Notes: generated from the letters alone by a model not told the origin. A stretch of 53,622 nucleotides of DNA from an uncultured Flavobacteriaceae bacterium (GCA_937923515.1 CALDUF010000060.1:1-53622); one strand, 5' to 3'. Counted from the stretch's first letter, positions 7,902 through 17,074 are shown. A program made the numbers and translations.

Positions 7902-8999
7902 TTAGTTTCCTATAACTCTAAATTCAGTTCTTCTGTTTTTTCTATGCTCAGCTTCAGAACATTCAACACCATTAGAACAACGGTTTACTAATCTAGTTTC
8001 ACCAAATCCTTTACCAGTTAATCGGCTTCTAGAGATTCCTTTAGATACTAAATAGTTTACAACAGAGTTTGCACGTTGTTGTGATAAAGACATGTTAAAG
8101 CTATCATTACCTCTTGCATCAGTATGAGACATTAACTCAATACTTACAGGCTTGCTGTTTAATAATGGTAATAAAGTTTCGTCAATTGTTTTCTTAGAAG
8201 CAGCAGTAATTCTTGCACTACCAGTTTCGTAGAAAATTGGTAAAACGTTAGAGTTTAATAACCCACAATCAACTTCTTCCCAAGTAGTTAAACCACCTTT
8301 CTTAGCTAATACAGTTCTAGTAACTGTTTTAGATTGTGCAGGAACAGTTACGCTTCTTGTAGAAGCAGGAGTTGCTAAAACTTGACGCTTGATAGTTCTG
8401 TATTCAGCAGGAATATCAATTTGATCCATTCTAGCAGGAGTTTTTACTACACGCTTAGTGTAAGTAGCTCCTTTTTCTGGTACAGGAACGCTAGTTGTAG
8501 CTGCGTCCTTGTCTAAAGTTGTAAAGCTTACATCTCTAAATTGTGCTGGATACTCAACAAAACAAGCTACCATACAATCCTCTTTGTTTGGAGAATCACA
8601 AGCAGTTTCTCTGTATTCCCATCCAGAAGTTTTAGGATACGTTTCGTAAGTTCTAGAGTCAGAACCAAAAGAAGCAGGTATAATGCTTAAATCAGATCTT
8701 CCTTCTTTACTTACGTAAGGTACTTCAACGTTTTCGTAAGTAGCTGGTACATACACAAACTTTTTTGAAGCTTCTTTTACTAAAACACGATCTTCAACAG
8801 TTCTATAAGTAGCAGGAACAACTTCTAATCTAGTGTATGCTGGATACGTTTGAATTGTTTCTTCAACTGTTTTAAATTCATCTTTAGTGATACACTTAAC
8901 GTAACACTTACCTGGATCAGGGTTTGCAGGAAGGTTTTGTGCTTGAGACATTCCGAAGCCTAATAAGAAAGTTAGGCATAAAATAAAATTTGATTTCAT
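7902..8999 (-). CDS. OmpA-family outer-membrane protein with internal beta-rich repeats
   Basis: A 365-residue exported protein with signal peptide MKSNFILCLTFLLGFGMSQA. The C-terminal about 115 residues are an OmpA/MotB peptidoglycan-binding domain: NVLPIFYETGSARI, IELMSHTDARGNDSFN, LSQQRANSVVNYL, GKGFGE and RKNRRTEFRV, with the Asp and Arg that contact diaminopimelate. Between about residues 45 and 245 lies a series of diverged repeats of roughly 20-25 residues with the pattern PA-x-YRTVxxxVLxxPAS (VPATYRTVEDRVLV, VPATYENVEVPYV, IPAEYRTIKRQVLA, VPAQSKTVTRTVLA). There is no N-terminal eight-stranded barrel, so this is a peptidoglycan-anchored repeat protein rather than classical OmpA. Two cysteine pairs in the middle (CDS...CMVAC) may form disulfides. 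Confidence 0.88.
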   Translation of the reverse strand: MKSNFILCLTFLLGFGMSQAQNLPANPDPGKCYVKCITKDEFKTVEETIQTYPAYTRLEVVPATYRTVEDRVLVKEASKKFVYVPATYENVEVPYVSKEGRSDLSIIPASFGSDSRTYETYPKTSGWEYRETACDSPNKEDCMVACFVEYPAQFRDVSFTTLDKDAATTSVPVPEKGATYTKRVVKTPARMDQIDIPAEYRTIKRQVLATPASTRSVTVPAQSKTVTRTVLAKKGGLTTWEEVDCGLLNSNVLPIFYETGSARITAASKKTIDETLLPLLNSKPVSIELMSHTDARGNDSFNMSLSQQRANSVVNYLVSKGISRSRLTGKGFGETRLVNRCSNGVECSEAEHRKNRRTEFRVIGN

Positions 9000-9047
9000 A
9001 AAAATTAAGAAATTAGTTAATGGTTTTTATTATTCAGTAATAAGACA

Positions 9048-9055
9048 CAAAGATA
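9048..9055 (-). promoter_or_regulatory. Candidate minus-7 box for the OmpA-family gene
   Basis: Minus-strand TATCTTTG fits TAnnTTTG, 48 bp before the ATG. The minus-33 element is unclear. Confidence 0.45.
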
Positions 9056-9146
9056 ATTATAAAGTCACAATTATCATTTGTTAACTCAAGAAATGTTAAT
9101 TATTTCTTAAGAAAGAATTTATAAATATATATAAAATTAGATAGAA

Positions 9147-10001
9147 TTAAGAAAAAACAACAGTTTTGTTATTGAAAACCATCACCTTACGTTCGGAGTG
9201 TAGTTTTATAGCATTAGCTAAAACTATTTTTTCAAGATCTCTACCTTTTGCTATTAAATCTTTAACAGTATAAGCATGGGTTACTCTAGCAACATCTTGA
9301 TCTATTATAGGACCAGCATCTAAAGCTTCTGTAACATAATGGCTAGTTGCGCCTATAATTTTTACACCACGTTTGTAAGCAGAGTGGTAAGGTTTGGCAC
9401 CAACAAATGCGGGTAAAAACGAATGATGAATGTTTATAATCTTGTTTGGGTATACACTAATAAGTTTAGAAGACACTATTTGCATATATCGCGCTAAAAT
9501 AATAAAATCTATATCATGTGCCTTCAATAATGCTAATTGTTTGTCTTCTGCTTCGTTTTTAGTGTCTTTAGTTACAGGAATATGATGAAACGGAATATCA
9601 AATCTGTCAGCAATATGTTTTAAATCTGGATGGTTACTAACAATAAAAGCAATTTCTAAATTAAGTTCACCTGAATTGTAGCGCCCCAAGATATCATATA
9701 AACAATGGTCGTATTTTGAAACAAATAAAGCCATTTTTGGTTTTTTATCCGAAGCGTAAATACGCCATTTCATATCTAAAGTATCAGCTAAATCACTTTT
9801 AAAACATGCTTTAAACTCATCTGTAGAAAACTCATCATTAGTAAATTCACTTTCAAGACGCATAAAAAAGATATCTTGTTGGTTGTCTACATGCTGATCT
9901 AGATAAACAATGTTCCCTTTTTTATTTGCAATAAAATTGGTGACTGTAGCAACAATATTAGGACGATCTTTACAGTGGATTAATATGGTGATTTTTTTCA
10001 T
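9147..10001 (-). CDS. purU: Formyltetrahydrofolate deformylase
   Basis: Hydrolyses 10-formyl-THF to formate and THF, balancing one-carbon pools. I start at the ATG at 10001 (MKKITILIHCKDRPN, 284 aa); the frame continues to 10088 but the extra residues do not fit the family. The N-terminal ACT domain (about 1-80; KDRPNIVATVTNFIANKKGNIVYLDQHVD) is followed by a formyltransferase-fold domain. That domain has the catalytic region INIHHSFLPAFVGAKPYHSA, then GVKIIGATSHYV and LDAGPIIDQDV. The His and Asp of the family active site are present. The gene is divergent from icmF with about 140 bp between starts. Confidence 0.95.
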   Translation of the reverse strand: MKKITILIHCKDRPNIVATVTNFIANKKGNIVYLDQHVDNQQDIFFMRLESEFTNDEFSTDEFKACFKSDLADTLDMKWRIYASDKKPKMALFVSKYDHCLYDILGRYNSGELNLEIAFIVSNHPDLKHIADRFDIPFHHIPVTKDTKNEAEDKQLALLKAHDIDFIILARYMQIVSSKLISVYPNKIINIHHSFLPAFVGAKPYHSAYKRGVKIIGATSHYVTEALDAGPIIDQDVARVTHAYTVKDLIAKGRDLEKIVLANAIKLHSERKVMVFNNKTVVFS

Positions 10002-10143
10002 GGCGCTTTTTTTAGCACCCCAAAAATAAATAAAAACTATTCTAAGCCTCAAAAAGCATAAAATTTTGTAAAATATATTCAAAATCAATTATTTTTTTGA
10101 ATTATTCGTAAATTGCAAACTATATACTAATTATTTTTCAATA

Positions 10144-13100
10144 ATGAATCAATTATCGCCCTACACGTCCAAATATAAAATACGAATAGTTACTGCTGCT
10201 TCTCTTTTTGATGGTCATGATGCCTCTATAAATATTATGCGACGTATTATTCAAGCTACTGGTGTAGAAGTGATTCATTTAGGGCATGATAGAAGCGTAG
10301 AAGAAGTTGTAAATACAGCTATTCAAGAAGATGTTAATGCTATTTGTTTAACGTCATATCAAGGTGGACATAACGAGTATTTTAAATACATGTTTGATCT
10401 TCTTAAAGAAAAAGACGCAGGCCATATTAAAATATTTGGTGGCGGTGGTGGTGTTATTTTGCCTTCAGAAATTAAAGATTTAATGCAATACGGCATTACT
10501 CGTATTTATTCCCCAGATGATGGGCGAGAAATGGGGTTGCAAGGTATGATTAATGATTTGGTTAAACTATCTGACAATCCCACGCCTGCATTACCCGAAG
10601 AAACAAACGTTAAAGACGCGCTTAAAAAACAAAACATAAATACAATTGCAAGACTTATAAGTTTGGCTGAAAACAGGCATGATGCGTTTGTGGAAGCTAC
10701 TAACAAGATTTTTTCTTCACCTTCAGAAGTTGAAGGAAAGGCCTCGGTTTTAGGAATTACAGGCACTGGAGGTGCAGGTAAATCTAGTTTAGTGGATGAA
10801 TTGGTGCGTCGGTTTCTAATAGATTTTCCTAAAAAAACAATAGGAATTGTTTCGGTAGACCCTTCAAAACGAAAAACTGGTGGCGCATTATTGGGTGATA
10901 GAATTAGAATGAATGCCATCAATAACTCCAGAGTATACATGCGTAGTTTAGCTACACGACAGTCTAACTTAGCATTGTCTAAACATGTTAATGAGGCTAT
11001 TGACGTCTTAAAATCTGCGGAATTTGATTTAATTATACTGGAAACTTCAGGAATTGGACAAAGTGATACGGAGATTATTGAACATTCTGACGTGGCCTTA
11101 TATGTTATGACGCCTGAGTTTGGTGCTGCCACACAGCTAGAAAAAATCGACATGCTAGATTTTGCTGATGTAGTGGCAATAAATAAGTTTGATAAGCGTG
11201 GGGCTTTGGATGCTTTACGGGATGTTAAAAAGCAATATATGCGCAATAACAATCTTTGGAATACAGCATCAGAAGATTTGCCTGTTTATGGCACCATCGC
11301 GTCTCAGTTTAACGATCCTGGTATGAATAAGTTGTACAAAGCTGTGATGGATAAACTTGTTAGAAAAGCTGGTGCAGATTTAAAATCTTCATTTTCTTTT
11401 TCTGATGAAATGAGTGAAAAAATATTTGTAATTCCACCCTCTAGAACGCGCTATTTATCTGAAATAGCAGAAAACAACAGGGCTTATGATAAAAATGCTA
11501 ACATACAAGTTGAATTAGCTCAAAAACTATACGGTATATACACAACCATTTGTTCTGTGGCTAAAATCACTGATACTAATGGGTTACCACATTTAAATGC
11601 TTTTGGCATTGAGAGTGAGCAACTTCTAAAACATATTGAAAGTAATAATAAGGTATTTCTCGAGCTTTTAATAAAAGAATTCGAGACGATTAAAAAGGAT
11701 TTGAATCCTCATAATTGGGATACTATTTTGGGTTGGAATACAACAGTACATCGTTACAAAAATCCTATTTACACTTTTAAAGTAAGGGATAAGGCGATTG
11801 AAATTGAAACGCATACGGAATCATTATCCCACACTAAAATCCCAAAAGTAGCATTACCTAAATACAAAGCATGGGGCGATATTTTAAGATGGTGTTTGCA
11901 AGAAAATGTACCAGGGCAATTTCCCTACACCGCTGGTTTATATCCGTTTAAACGCACAGGTGAAGACCCTGCACGTATGTTTGCGGGCGAGGGAGGTCCA
12001 GAACGCACAAATAAAAGGTTTCATTATGTGAGTGCAGGTGTAGCTGCAAAACGATTATCTACTGCTTTTGATAGTGTTACACTGTACGGAAACGACCCAG
12101 ATTATCGACCAGATATTTATGGGAAAATAGGAAATGCAGGCGTTTCTATTTGTTGTTTAGATGATGCCAAAAAGCTTTATTCGGGTTTCAATTTGGCTGA
12201 CCCTATGACATCTGTAAGCATGACTATTAATGGACCTGCACCAATGCTTTTAGGGTTTTTTATGAATGCTGCAATAGACCAGCAATGCGAAATTTATATC
12301 AAAGAAAATAAACTCGGAAAACAGGTAGAAGCTAAAATAAAAGACATATATAAAGGTAAAGAACGTCCAAAATATAATGGCGAACTTCCAGAAAGGAATA
12401 CTGGTTTAGGCTTGATGCTTTTAGGTGTTACTGGCGATAAAGTACTTCCTAAACATGTATATAATGATATTAAAAATGCCACAATAGCGCAAGTAAGAGG
12501 TACAGTTCAAGCTGATATTTTAAAAGAAGATCAAGCACAAAACACGTGTATTTTTTCTACTGAATTTGCGTTACGTTTAATGGGCGATGTGCAAGAGTAT
12601 TTTATTGAAAATAATATTAGAAATTTTTATTCTGTCTCTATTTCTGGGTATCATATTGCTGAAGCTGGCGCTAATCCAATTACGCAGTTGGCTTTAACCT
12701 TGTCTAATGGTTTTACTTACGTAGAATATTATTTGAGTAGAGGTATGGATATTAATAAATTTGGCCCTAACCTTTCCTTCTTTTTTTCTAATGGTATCGA
12801 TCCAGAGTATGCAGTAATAGGTAGAGTTGCTCGCAAAATTTGGGCAAAAGCAATGAAAGATAAATATGGTGCAAATGCTAGAGCACAAATGCTTAAATAT
12901 CATATTCAAACTTCTGGTAGAAGTTTGCATGCCCAAGAAATTGATTTTAACGATATAAGAACCACGCTTCAAGCACTTTATGCAATTTACGACAATTGTA
13001 ATTCGTTACACACTAATGCTTACGATGAAGCAATTACTACACCAACTGAAGCTTCGGTGCGTCGTGCTATGGCCATTCAACTCATTATAAATAAAGAATT

Positions 13101-13590
13101 AGGGTTAACTAAAAACGAAAACCCCATACAAGGCGCTTTTATTATTGAAGAACTTACAGATTTAGTTGAAGAAGCCGTATTATTAGAATTTGATAGAATT
13201 ACAGAACGTGGCGGTGTTTTAGGCGCGATGGAAACCATGTATCAACGCTCTAAAATTCAAGAGGAAAGTTTGTATTATGAAACTTTAAAGCATAATGGCG
13301 AATTTCCAATTGTTGGTGTTAATACTTTTTTGAGTAGTCTAGGCTCACCAACGGTATTACCTGCGGAAGTAATTCGTGCTACGGAAGCAGAAAAGGAACT
13401 TCAAATTAAAACTTTAGAATATTTGCATAAAAGCAATGATGTAGATGAACTGTTGAAAAAGCTTCAAGAAACGGCAATTAATAACGGAAATATATTTGAA
13501 GCCTTAATGGAAGTTTGTAAAGTTTGTTCTCTCGGACAAATTACAAATGCTTTATTTGAAGTAGGAGGGCAGTACCGCCGTAATATGTAA
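10144..13590 (+). CDS. icmF: Fused isobutyryl-CoA mutase (B12 domain, G-protein chaperone, mutase)
   Basis: A 1148-residue adenosylcobalamin enzyme that interconverts isobutyryl-CoA and butyryl-CoA. It carries its own MeaB/MeaI-type GTPase chaperone. Domain order: B12-binding domain at about 10-140, with the cobalt-ligand histidine H25 in FDGHDAS; GTPase domain at about 180-400, with the P-loop GTGGAGKSS near 208-216, [12 protein letters not shown], and the base-specificity motif NKFDKRG; linker; and TIM-barrel mutase domain from about 580 to the end. The motif [10 protein letters not shown] followed by [12 protein letters not shown] (about 594-616) is diagnostic of IcmF rather than methylmalonyl-CoA mutase, which has YTRG. 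The fusion order B12-G-mutase is also unique to IcmF. It is monocistronic, and no B12 riboswitch is visible upstream. Some IcmF-like enzymes act on pivalyl-CoA, which I cannot exclude. Confidence 0.95.
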   Translation: MNQLSPYTSKYKIRIVTAASLFDGHDASINIMRRIIQATGVEVIHLGHDRSVEEVVNTAIQEDVNAICLTSYQGGHNEYFKYMFDLLKEKDAGHIKIFGGGGGVILPSEIKDLMQYGITRIYSPDDGREMGLQGMINDLVKLSDNPTPALPEETNVKDALKKQNINTIARLISLAENRHDAFVEATNKIFSSPSEVEGKASVLGITGTGGAGKSSLVDELVRRFLIDFPKKTIGIVSVDPSKRKTGGALLGDRIRMNAINNSRVYMRSLATRQSNLALSKHVNEAIDVLKSAEFDLIILETSGIGQSDTEIIEHSDVALYVMTPEFGAATQLEKIDMLDFADVVAINKFDKRGALDALRDVKKQYMRNNNLWNTASEDLPVYGTIASQFNDPGMNKLYKAVMDKLVRKAGADLKSSFSFSDEMSEKIFVIPPSRTRYLSEIAENNRAYDKNANIQVELAQKLYGIYTTICSVAKITDTNGLPHLNAFGIESEQLLKHIESNNKVFLELLIKEFETIKKDLNPHNWDTILGWNTTVHRYKNPIYTFKVRDKAIEIETHTESLSHTKIPKVALPKYKAWGDILRWCLQENVPGQFPYTAGLYPFKRTGEDPARMFAGEGGPERTNKRFHYVSAGVAAKRLSTAFDSVTLYGNDPDYRPDIYGKIGNAGVSICCLDDAKKLYSGFNLADPMTSVSMTINGPAPMLLGFFMNAAIDQQCEIYIKENKLGKQVEAKIKDIYKGKERPKYNGELPERNTGLGLMLLGVTGDKVLPKHVYNDIKNATIAQVRGTVQADILKEDQAQNTCIFSTEFALRLMGDVQEYFIENNIRNFYSVSISGYHIAEAGANPITQLALTLSNGFTYVEYYLSRGMDINKFGPNLSFFFSNGIDPEYAVIGRVARKIWAKAMKDKYGANARAQMLKYHIQTSGRSLHAQEIDFNDIRTTLQALYAIYDNCNSLHTNAYDEAITTPTEASVRRAMAIQLIINKELGLTKNENPIQGAFIIEELTDLVEEAVLLEFDRITERGGVLGAMETMYQRSKIQEESLYYETLKHNGEFPIVGVNTFLSSLGSPTVLPAEVIRATEAEKELQIKTLEYLHKSNDVDELLKKLQETAINNGNIFEALMEVCKVCSLGQITNALFEVGGQYRRNM

Positions 13591-13724
13591 GTAGTTAACT
13601 AGCGCAAAAACTAACAAACGAGCTATAAGCTACTTATGCCACAATAGCTTGCGTATTGTATTTTCTATTCTTTTGCTGCTTTTACTTATATGTTTAGTTA
13701 AAAAGCTATCAAAATTTTTAAAAC

Positions 13725-13759
13725 ACGACAAAAAGTATTATTTTTGGTAAAAATGTCGT
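13725..13759. promoter_or_regulatory. Candidate operator of the Xre/RES module
   Basis: Inverted repeat ACGACA (13725-13730) and TGTCGT (13754-13759), centres about 29 bp apart, ending 1 bp before the antitoxin ATG. Xre-type antitoxins usually repress their own promoter, so an autoregulatory role is plausible but unproven. Confidence 0.3.
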
Positions 13760-13760
13760 T

Positions 13761-14258
13761 ATGAAAAACACAACCAAGGCCATAGAAAATATATTTGAAG
13801 AACCACAAGCGTTTTATGGGCTTCAAAATAAATACCAGCGTATTACCAGTGTTTTGGGAGGTAGTGCTGCTGTTGGATATAACATCAATAGCGATATAGA
13901 TCTTATAGAGGTTACTAGAAAAGGGCTTCCTAAATTGGTACTTCAAACTTTAAGTACTATTTTATCTATTTCAATGGAGAAAATGAGTGAACTACTTCAT
14001 GTATCTCACCGCACGCTACAACGTAAAAACGATACAGATTTACTCAATGTATATCCTACCGAACAAATTCTAAAAATTGCCGATGTAATTTCTAAAGGTA
14101 TTGAAGTTTTTGGCGCTGTAGATAAGCTTACAAAATGGTTGCATTCTGAGTTGCGCCACCTTAATTACAAAACACCTATAGCATATTTAGATACTACGTT
14201 TGGTGTGGCTTTAGTTAAAGATACTTTAGGGCGCATAGAGCACGGTGTTTATTCTTAA
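13761..14258 (+). CDS. Xre-type antitoxin with MbcA/ParS toxin-binding (DUF2384) domain
   Basis: A 165-residue antitoxin of a RES-Xre type II toxin-antitoxin pair. The middle contains a HTH (about residues 70-100: SISMEKMSELLHVSHRTLQR) followed by the DUF2384 toxin-binding segment (YPTEQILKIADVISKGIEVFG, KWLHSELRHLNYKTPIAYLDT, ending LGRIEHGVYS). The last residues typically insert into the toxin active site. It is encoded 11 bp upstream of the RES toxin gene on the same strand. The N-terminal 55 residues are a less conserved extension. Confidence 0.93.
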   Translation: MKNTTKAIENIFEEPQAFYGLQNKYQRITSVLGGSAAVGYNINSDIDLIEVTRKGLPKLVLQTLSTILSISMEKMSELLHVSHRTLQRKNDTDLLNVYPTEQILKIADVISKGIEVFGAVDKLTKWLHSELRHLNYKTPIAYLDTTFGVALVKDTLGRIEHGVYS

Positions 14259-14269
14259 CACACATTATT

Positions 14270-14731
14270 TTGAAAATTTATAGAATAGCTAAAACACAAT
14301 ACATCTCTGATTTAAGTGGTGAAGGTGCTAGATTATACGGTGGGCGTTGGAACGCAGTTGGACACAATATGCTTTATTTTTCAAGCGCTTTATCTTTGAG
14401 TGTTTTAGAGTTGTTGGTACATTTAGATTATCAATTTATTAATAGCAATTTTAGTTATATTGAAATGGAATTACCTGATAATTTAATACTTCCTAAAGTA
14501 CCGCAAAGCATCTTAAAACAAGATTGGAGGCAAAGTCCGCCGCCAGTTTTAACCCAGAATTTTGGAACCGATTGGATAACCTCTAACAAAAGTGTGGCTT
14601 TAAGTGTGCCCTCTGCTGTTTTACCAACAGAGTACAATATTTTGTTAAATCCCAATCATGCCGATTTTAAATTAATTAAAATCATAAAAAAAACAATATT
14701 GAATATAGATTCGAGGGTTTTCAAATCGTAA
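14270..14731 (+). CDS. RES-domain toxin (NAD+-degrading)
   Basis: A 153-residue RES-domain protein, partner of the Xre antitoxin just upstream. Members studied elsewhere (MbcT, ParT, RES of Pseudomonas/Photorhabdus) degrade NAD+ or modify proteins, arresting growth. The conserved start KIYRIAKTQYISDLSGEGARLYGGRWN carries the R, E and GGRWN residues, and YFSSALSLSVLELLVHLD carries the conserved S and E. The only start that keeps the conserved N-terminus is TTG at 14270; the next in-frame ATG falls inside the domain. A weak TTG start could keep toxin below antitoxin. The gene looks intact. Confidence 0.92.
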   Translation: MKIYRIAKTQYISDLSGEGARLYGGRWNAVGHNMLYFSSALSLSVLELLVHLDYQFINSNFSYIEMELPDNLILPKVPQSILKQDWRQSPPPVLTQNFGTDWITSNKSVALSVPSAVLPTEYNILLNPNHADFKLIKIIKKTILNIDSRVFKS

Positions 14732-14798
14732 TTTTAAAATTTATTACCTGTAGCGCAACCATTTACACGATTACTCATCTAATGATAAACTAATTGTA

Positions 14799-15230
14799 AT
14801 GAAATCTATACTCCTAATTTTTAGCGTATTATTTATCTGTGCTTGTAGTTCTAATACCACTGCACCTGATACAACAAACAAAGTAATAGGTAAATGGAAG
14901 CTTGTAGCGCAATTACAAGATCCTGGTGATGGTAGTGGCACATTTCAACCCATAGATAGTGCGCGGATTATTGAATTTTTTGATGATGGTACTATTGCAG
15001 TAAATGGTGTGTTATGTTTCATGTCATCTGAAGTAGGATCTAGAGAAACGGGCGTGTATATGTTGATTACTGATAGTAATAACGATACACAAAATGATGG
15101 CGAAATAATTCCAAATACGTGTACATCACGTTCTGCAAAAGTGTTTTTTGATTTGCCTGAAAATGGTAATTTAATTTTGTGGTATCAGTGTATAGAAGCT
15201 TGCGGACAAAAATTTGAAAAGATAAATTAA
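14799..15230 (+). CDS. Lipocalin-like lipoprotein, function unknown
   Basis: A 143-residue lipoprotein. The signal MKSILLIFSVLFICACSS ends in a lipobox with Cys at residue 16. The mature part begins with a short linker, then VIGKWKLVAQLQDPGDGSG, the characteristic first strand of small Bacteroidota lipocalin-like proteins, and IEFFDDGTIAVNG. Four more cysteines (CFMSS, NTCTS, QCIEACG) may form disulfides. Its 3-prime end overlaps the convergent gene by 4 bp. Ligand and role are unknown. Confidence 0.65.
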   Translation: MKSILLIFSVLFICACSSNTTAPDTTNKVIGKWKLVAQLQDPGDGSGTFQPIDSARIIEFFDDGTIAVNGVLCFMSSEVGSRETGVYMLITDSNNDTQNDGEIIPNTCTSRSAKVFFDLPENGNLILWYQCIEACGQKFEKIN

Positions 15231-15619
15231 AGCGTCAACATCCAATTGTGTTGTAGTTTTTTGAATTTTTTTAGTTCGCGACGTAAAACAGGTAGAAAAT
15301 CTTTTCCGTTACTATTACTCTTTTCTAAACGATAAGAATTTTTATAAAGCATATGAGTTAAACGTCTTAAAGAGGCTATGTGTCTATATTTTCTATCAGA
15401 GTAGCGCTCACGTTCAGCCTTTTCAATTTCTGGTGCTAAAGAAACAGAATGTTTAATAATATCTCCAGAAAAATAAATGTTATTATCCTCAGAGCCATCT
15501 TCTTTTAATGCTGCTAAGTCTTCATTTAAATACAAAGAAATGCTTTGAGACAATGCAAAAATCTCAATGGCTTTTTGATAAATCGGTAATTCCGATAGAT
15601 TTACTGGGGTATTGTGCAT
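15227..15619 (-). CDS. Diverged four-helix-bundle protein (S23-like), shorter copy
   Basis: A 130-residue helical protein. It opens LSELPIYQKAIEIFALSQSIS and contains IYFSGDIIKHSVSLAPEIEKAE, then RHIASLRRLTHMLYKNSYRLEK. The layout is the same as in the small four-helix-bundle proteins first seen in 23S rRNA intervening sequences: an opening KAxxI helix, a second helix ending SxxxPxxIxxAE, and a third helix of L/A heptads. It is strongly diverged. The protein at 16186 shares the LPI(Y/F)xKAxxI start, so the two look like paralogs on either side of an Lrp regulator. Function is not known. Confidence 0.6.
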   Translation of the reverse strand: MHNTPVNLSELPIYQKAIEIFALSQSISLYLNEDLAALKEDGSEDNNIYFSGDIIKHSVSLAPEIEKAERERYSDRKYRHIASLRRLTHMLYKNSYRLEKSNSNGKDFLPVLRRELKKFKKLQHNWMLTL

Positions 15620-15675
15620 TTTAAAAGATATTCATTAGCAATTATTCCAAAATTACTCACTAGATTTCATATTCA

Positions 15676-15692
15676 ACTTTAATATTTAAAGT
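15676..15692. promoter_or_regulatory. Near-palindrome upstream of the second Lrp gene
   Basis: ACTTTAATATTTAAAGT, 17 bp with one mismatched pair. It lies directly upstream of the minus-7 box at 15700 and between divergent genes. This is a plausible autoregulatory Lrp site, but AT-rich palindromes are common in this DNA. Confidence 0.35.
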
Positions 15693-15699
15693 AAAAACC

Positions 15700-15707
15700 T
15701 ATATTTG
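15700..15707 (+). promoter_or_regulatory. Candidate minus-7 box for the Lrp-type gene at 15745
   Basis: TATATTTG, an exact TAnnTTTG match, 37 bp before the ATG. Confidence 0.5.
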
Positions 15708-15744
15708 CTTTAAATACTATGTTTTATTAATTAAATATCTTTAA

Positions 15745-16185
15745 ATGCAAATTGACACACTTAACGCTAAGATTTTGAAGTGTTTACAGGAAAATGCAAG
15801 ACAGTCTAACGCAGAAATTGGAAGAAAAGTAGGAATTAGTTCGCCGGCAGTTTCGGAGCGTATAAAAAAAATGGAAGATTTAGGCGTTATAGAAGGTTAT
15901 AAAGCGTTAGTATCTCCTTTTGAAATAGGATACCAATTGAAAGCTATTATTACGTTACGGGCATTTATGGGAAAGTTAAAACCGTTTTTAAACAAAGTAA
16001 AATCTCTGGATGAAGTTGTAAACTGCTATCGCATTACTGGTGATGAAAATATTGTTATGGAAGTGGTACTAAAAGATCACAAACATTTAGAAGCTTTTAT
16101 TGATGATTTAATTATTTACGGCGAATCTAAAACACAAATCGTACTCTCTAGAATTATCAAACACAAAGCGATTAAAACTATTTAA
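15745..16185 (+). CDS. Lrp/AsnC family transcriptional regulator
   Basis: A 146-residue regulator with an N-terminal HTH (LNAKILKCLQENARQSNAEI, then SSPAVSERIKKMEDLGVIEGY) and a C-terminal RAM domain (VVNCYRITGDENIVMEVVLKD with the conserved GDxD/E-type turn). It is distinct from the Lrp gene at 2765, which lies next to threonine genes. Its neighbours on both sides are minus-strand four-helix-bundle genes; the downstream one ends 1 bp after this stop. The effector and targets are unknown. A near-palindrome and a minus-7 box in its upstream region suggest autoregulation. Confidence 0.92.
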   Translation: MQIDTLNAKILKCLQENARQSNAEIGRKVGISSPAVSERIKKMEDLGVIEGYKALVSPFEIGYQLKAIITLRAFMGKLKPFLNKVKSLDEVVNCYRITGDENIVMEVVLKDHKHLEAFIDDLIIYGESKTQIVLSRIIKHKAIKTI

Positions 16186-16686
16186 TTACTCAAAACAATC
16201 GTTTGAATTAAATGGAATGTCATCATCAGGATCTTTATCATCATAGTTAACTCCAGGTGGGTTAAACAAACCCCAACGGTCAATACTATAATTCCAATAA
16301 TCAAAGCTTTTTACCCATTCAGCAAAAATAATTCTAAAGGCATCAATCTCTTTTCTTAGTACATCAAGATATTCTGTATCCTTAAACCCATGCATTTCTA
16401 TGCCGCGAGCGTCAGTAATTAATGCTCTTGCACATGTTCTAATAATGGATGCATTTTCCATTTTAATAGCGTAAAGTGTATCGCTACCTGATGCGCCAGC
16501 AATTTTTGCAGGTATACGGATTGCATTTTTCCTCATGTCATTTAAATTGCTTTTTAGCATTTCTACTTCAATATCATGTTCAAACGCTATATCAGTTTTT
16601 TCAACACTTTCTACAATATAATTTACCAATTTTTGAATAGCCATAGCTTTCTTAAAAATTGGCAGTGTTTCCCATTTCTCTTTCAT
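16186..16686 (-). CDS. Diverged four-helix-bundle protein (S23-like), longer copy
   Basis: A 166-residue protein. Its first 120 residues follow the four-helix-bundle plan: WETLPIFKKAMAIQKLVNYI, then LNDMRKNAIRIPAKIAGASG. The latter corresponds to the family's LRRAAxSIPxNIAEG signature. KMENASIIRTCARALI and a fourth helix come next. A C-terminal tail from about residue 137 (WGLFNPPGVNYDDKDPDDD) is acidic, probably unstructured, and not usual for the family. It shares its opening motif with the shorter copy at 15227. It lies 8 bp from the VOC gene on the same strand, so it may be the last gene of a run starting at the MFS gene. Confidence 0.6.
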   Translation of the reverse strand: MKEKWETLPIFKKAMAIQKLVNYIVESVEKTDIAFEHDIEVEMLKSNLNDMRKNAIRIPAKIAGASGSDTLYAIKMENASIIRTCARALITDARGIEMHGFKDTEYLDVLRKEIDAFRIIFAEWVKSFDYWNYSIDRWGLFNPPGVNYDDKDPDDDIPFNSNDCFE

Positions 16687-16694
16687 AAAAACGT

Positions 16695-17072
16695 TTAATT
16701 AATACGCCAAGGCGGACTTTTTCTATTTTCTCCTGCATGATATAAAATAATGCGATTGCCGTCTAAATCTTTTAAATGCGCTTCGCGCCACAGCCAAGGT
16801 TTATCTTCGGGTAGACTTTCAAAAGCAATGCCTTTTTGTTGTAATTTATCCACCAATGCATCTAAATTTTCATCTTCAAAATAAATAATAATACCATTTT
16901 CTTTTGGTAGTGTTTCAACATAATGAATAGAAAATGTGCTATTACCATCGGCACATTCAAAACGCGCATATTTTGGTAATGCTTCAACAATTAATTTTAA
17001 CCCCAAAGTTTTATAAAAACCAATAGCTTTTTCAACATTTATGGATGATATGGTTATTTGATTTAAGTCCAT
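16695..17072 (-). CDS. VOC-superfamily (glyoxalase/bleomycin resistance-like) protein
   Basis: A 125-residue single VOC module pair: MDLNQITISSINVEKAIGFYKTLGLKL opens the first beta-alpha-beta-beta-beta unit. The second ends LKDLDGNRIILYHAGENRKSPPWR, with the conserved DxDGN turn. The metal-ligand pattern is incomplete by eye, so enzymatic activity is uncertain. The ATG at 17072 is preferred; a GTG at 17078 would overlap the ypdA stop by 4 bp (GTGA), which could indicate translational coupling. Either way it is tightly linked to ypdA. With that neighbour, a role in electrophile or thiol-conjugate handling is conceivable but not shown. Confidence 0.8.
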   Translation of the reverse strand: MDLNQITISSINVEKAIGFYKTLGLKLIVEALPKYARFECADGNSTFSIHYVETLPKENGIIIYFEDENLDALVDKLQQKGIAFESLPEDKPWLWREAHLKDLDGNRIILYHAGENRKSPPWRIN

Positions 17073-17074
17073 TT

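Noticed and set aside
10002-10143. Cobalamin riboswitch ahead of icmF
   Set aside because: The 142-bp region is too short and shows no B12-box-like sequence.
10506-11252. 248-codon open frame antisense to icmF
   Set aside because: It lies wholly inside the GTPase-domain coding region, is Ser/Ile-rich with no motif, and is a codon-usage shadow of icmF.
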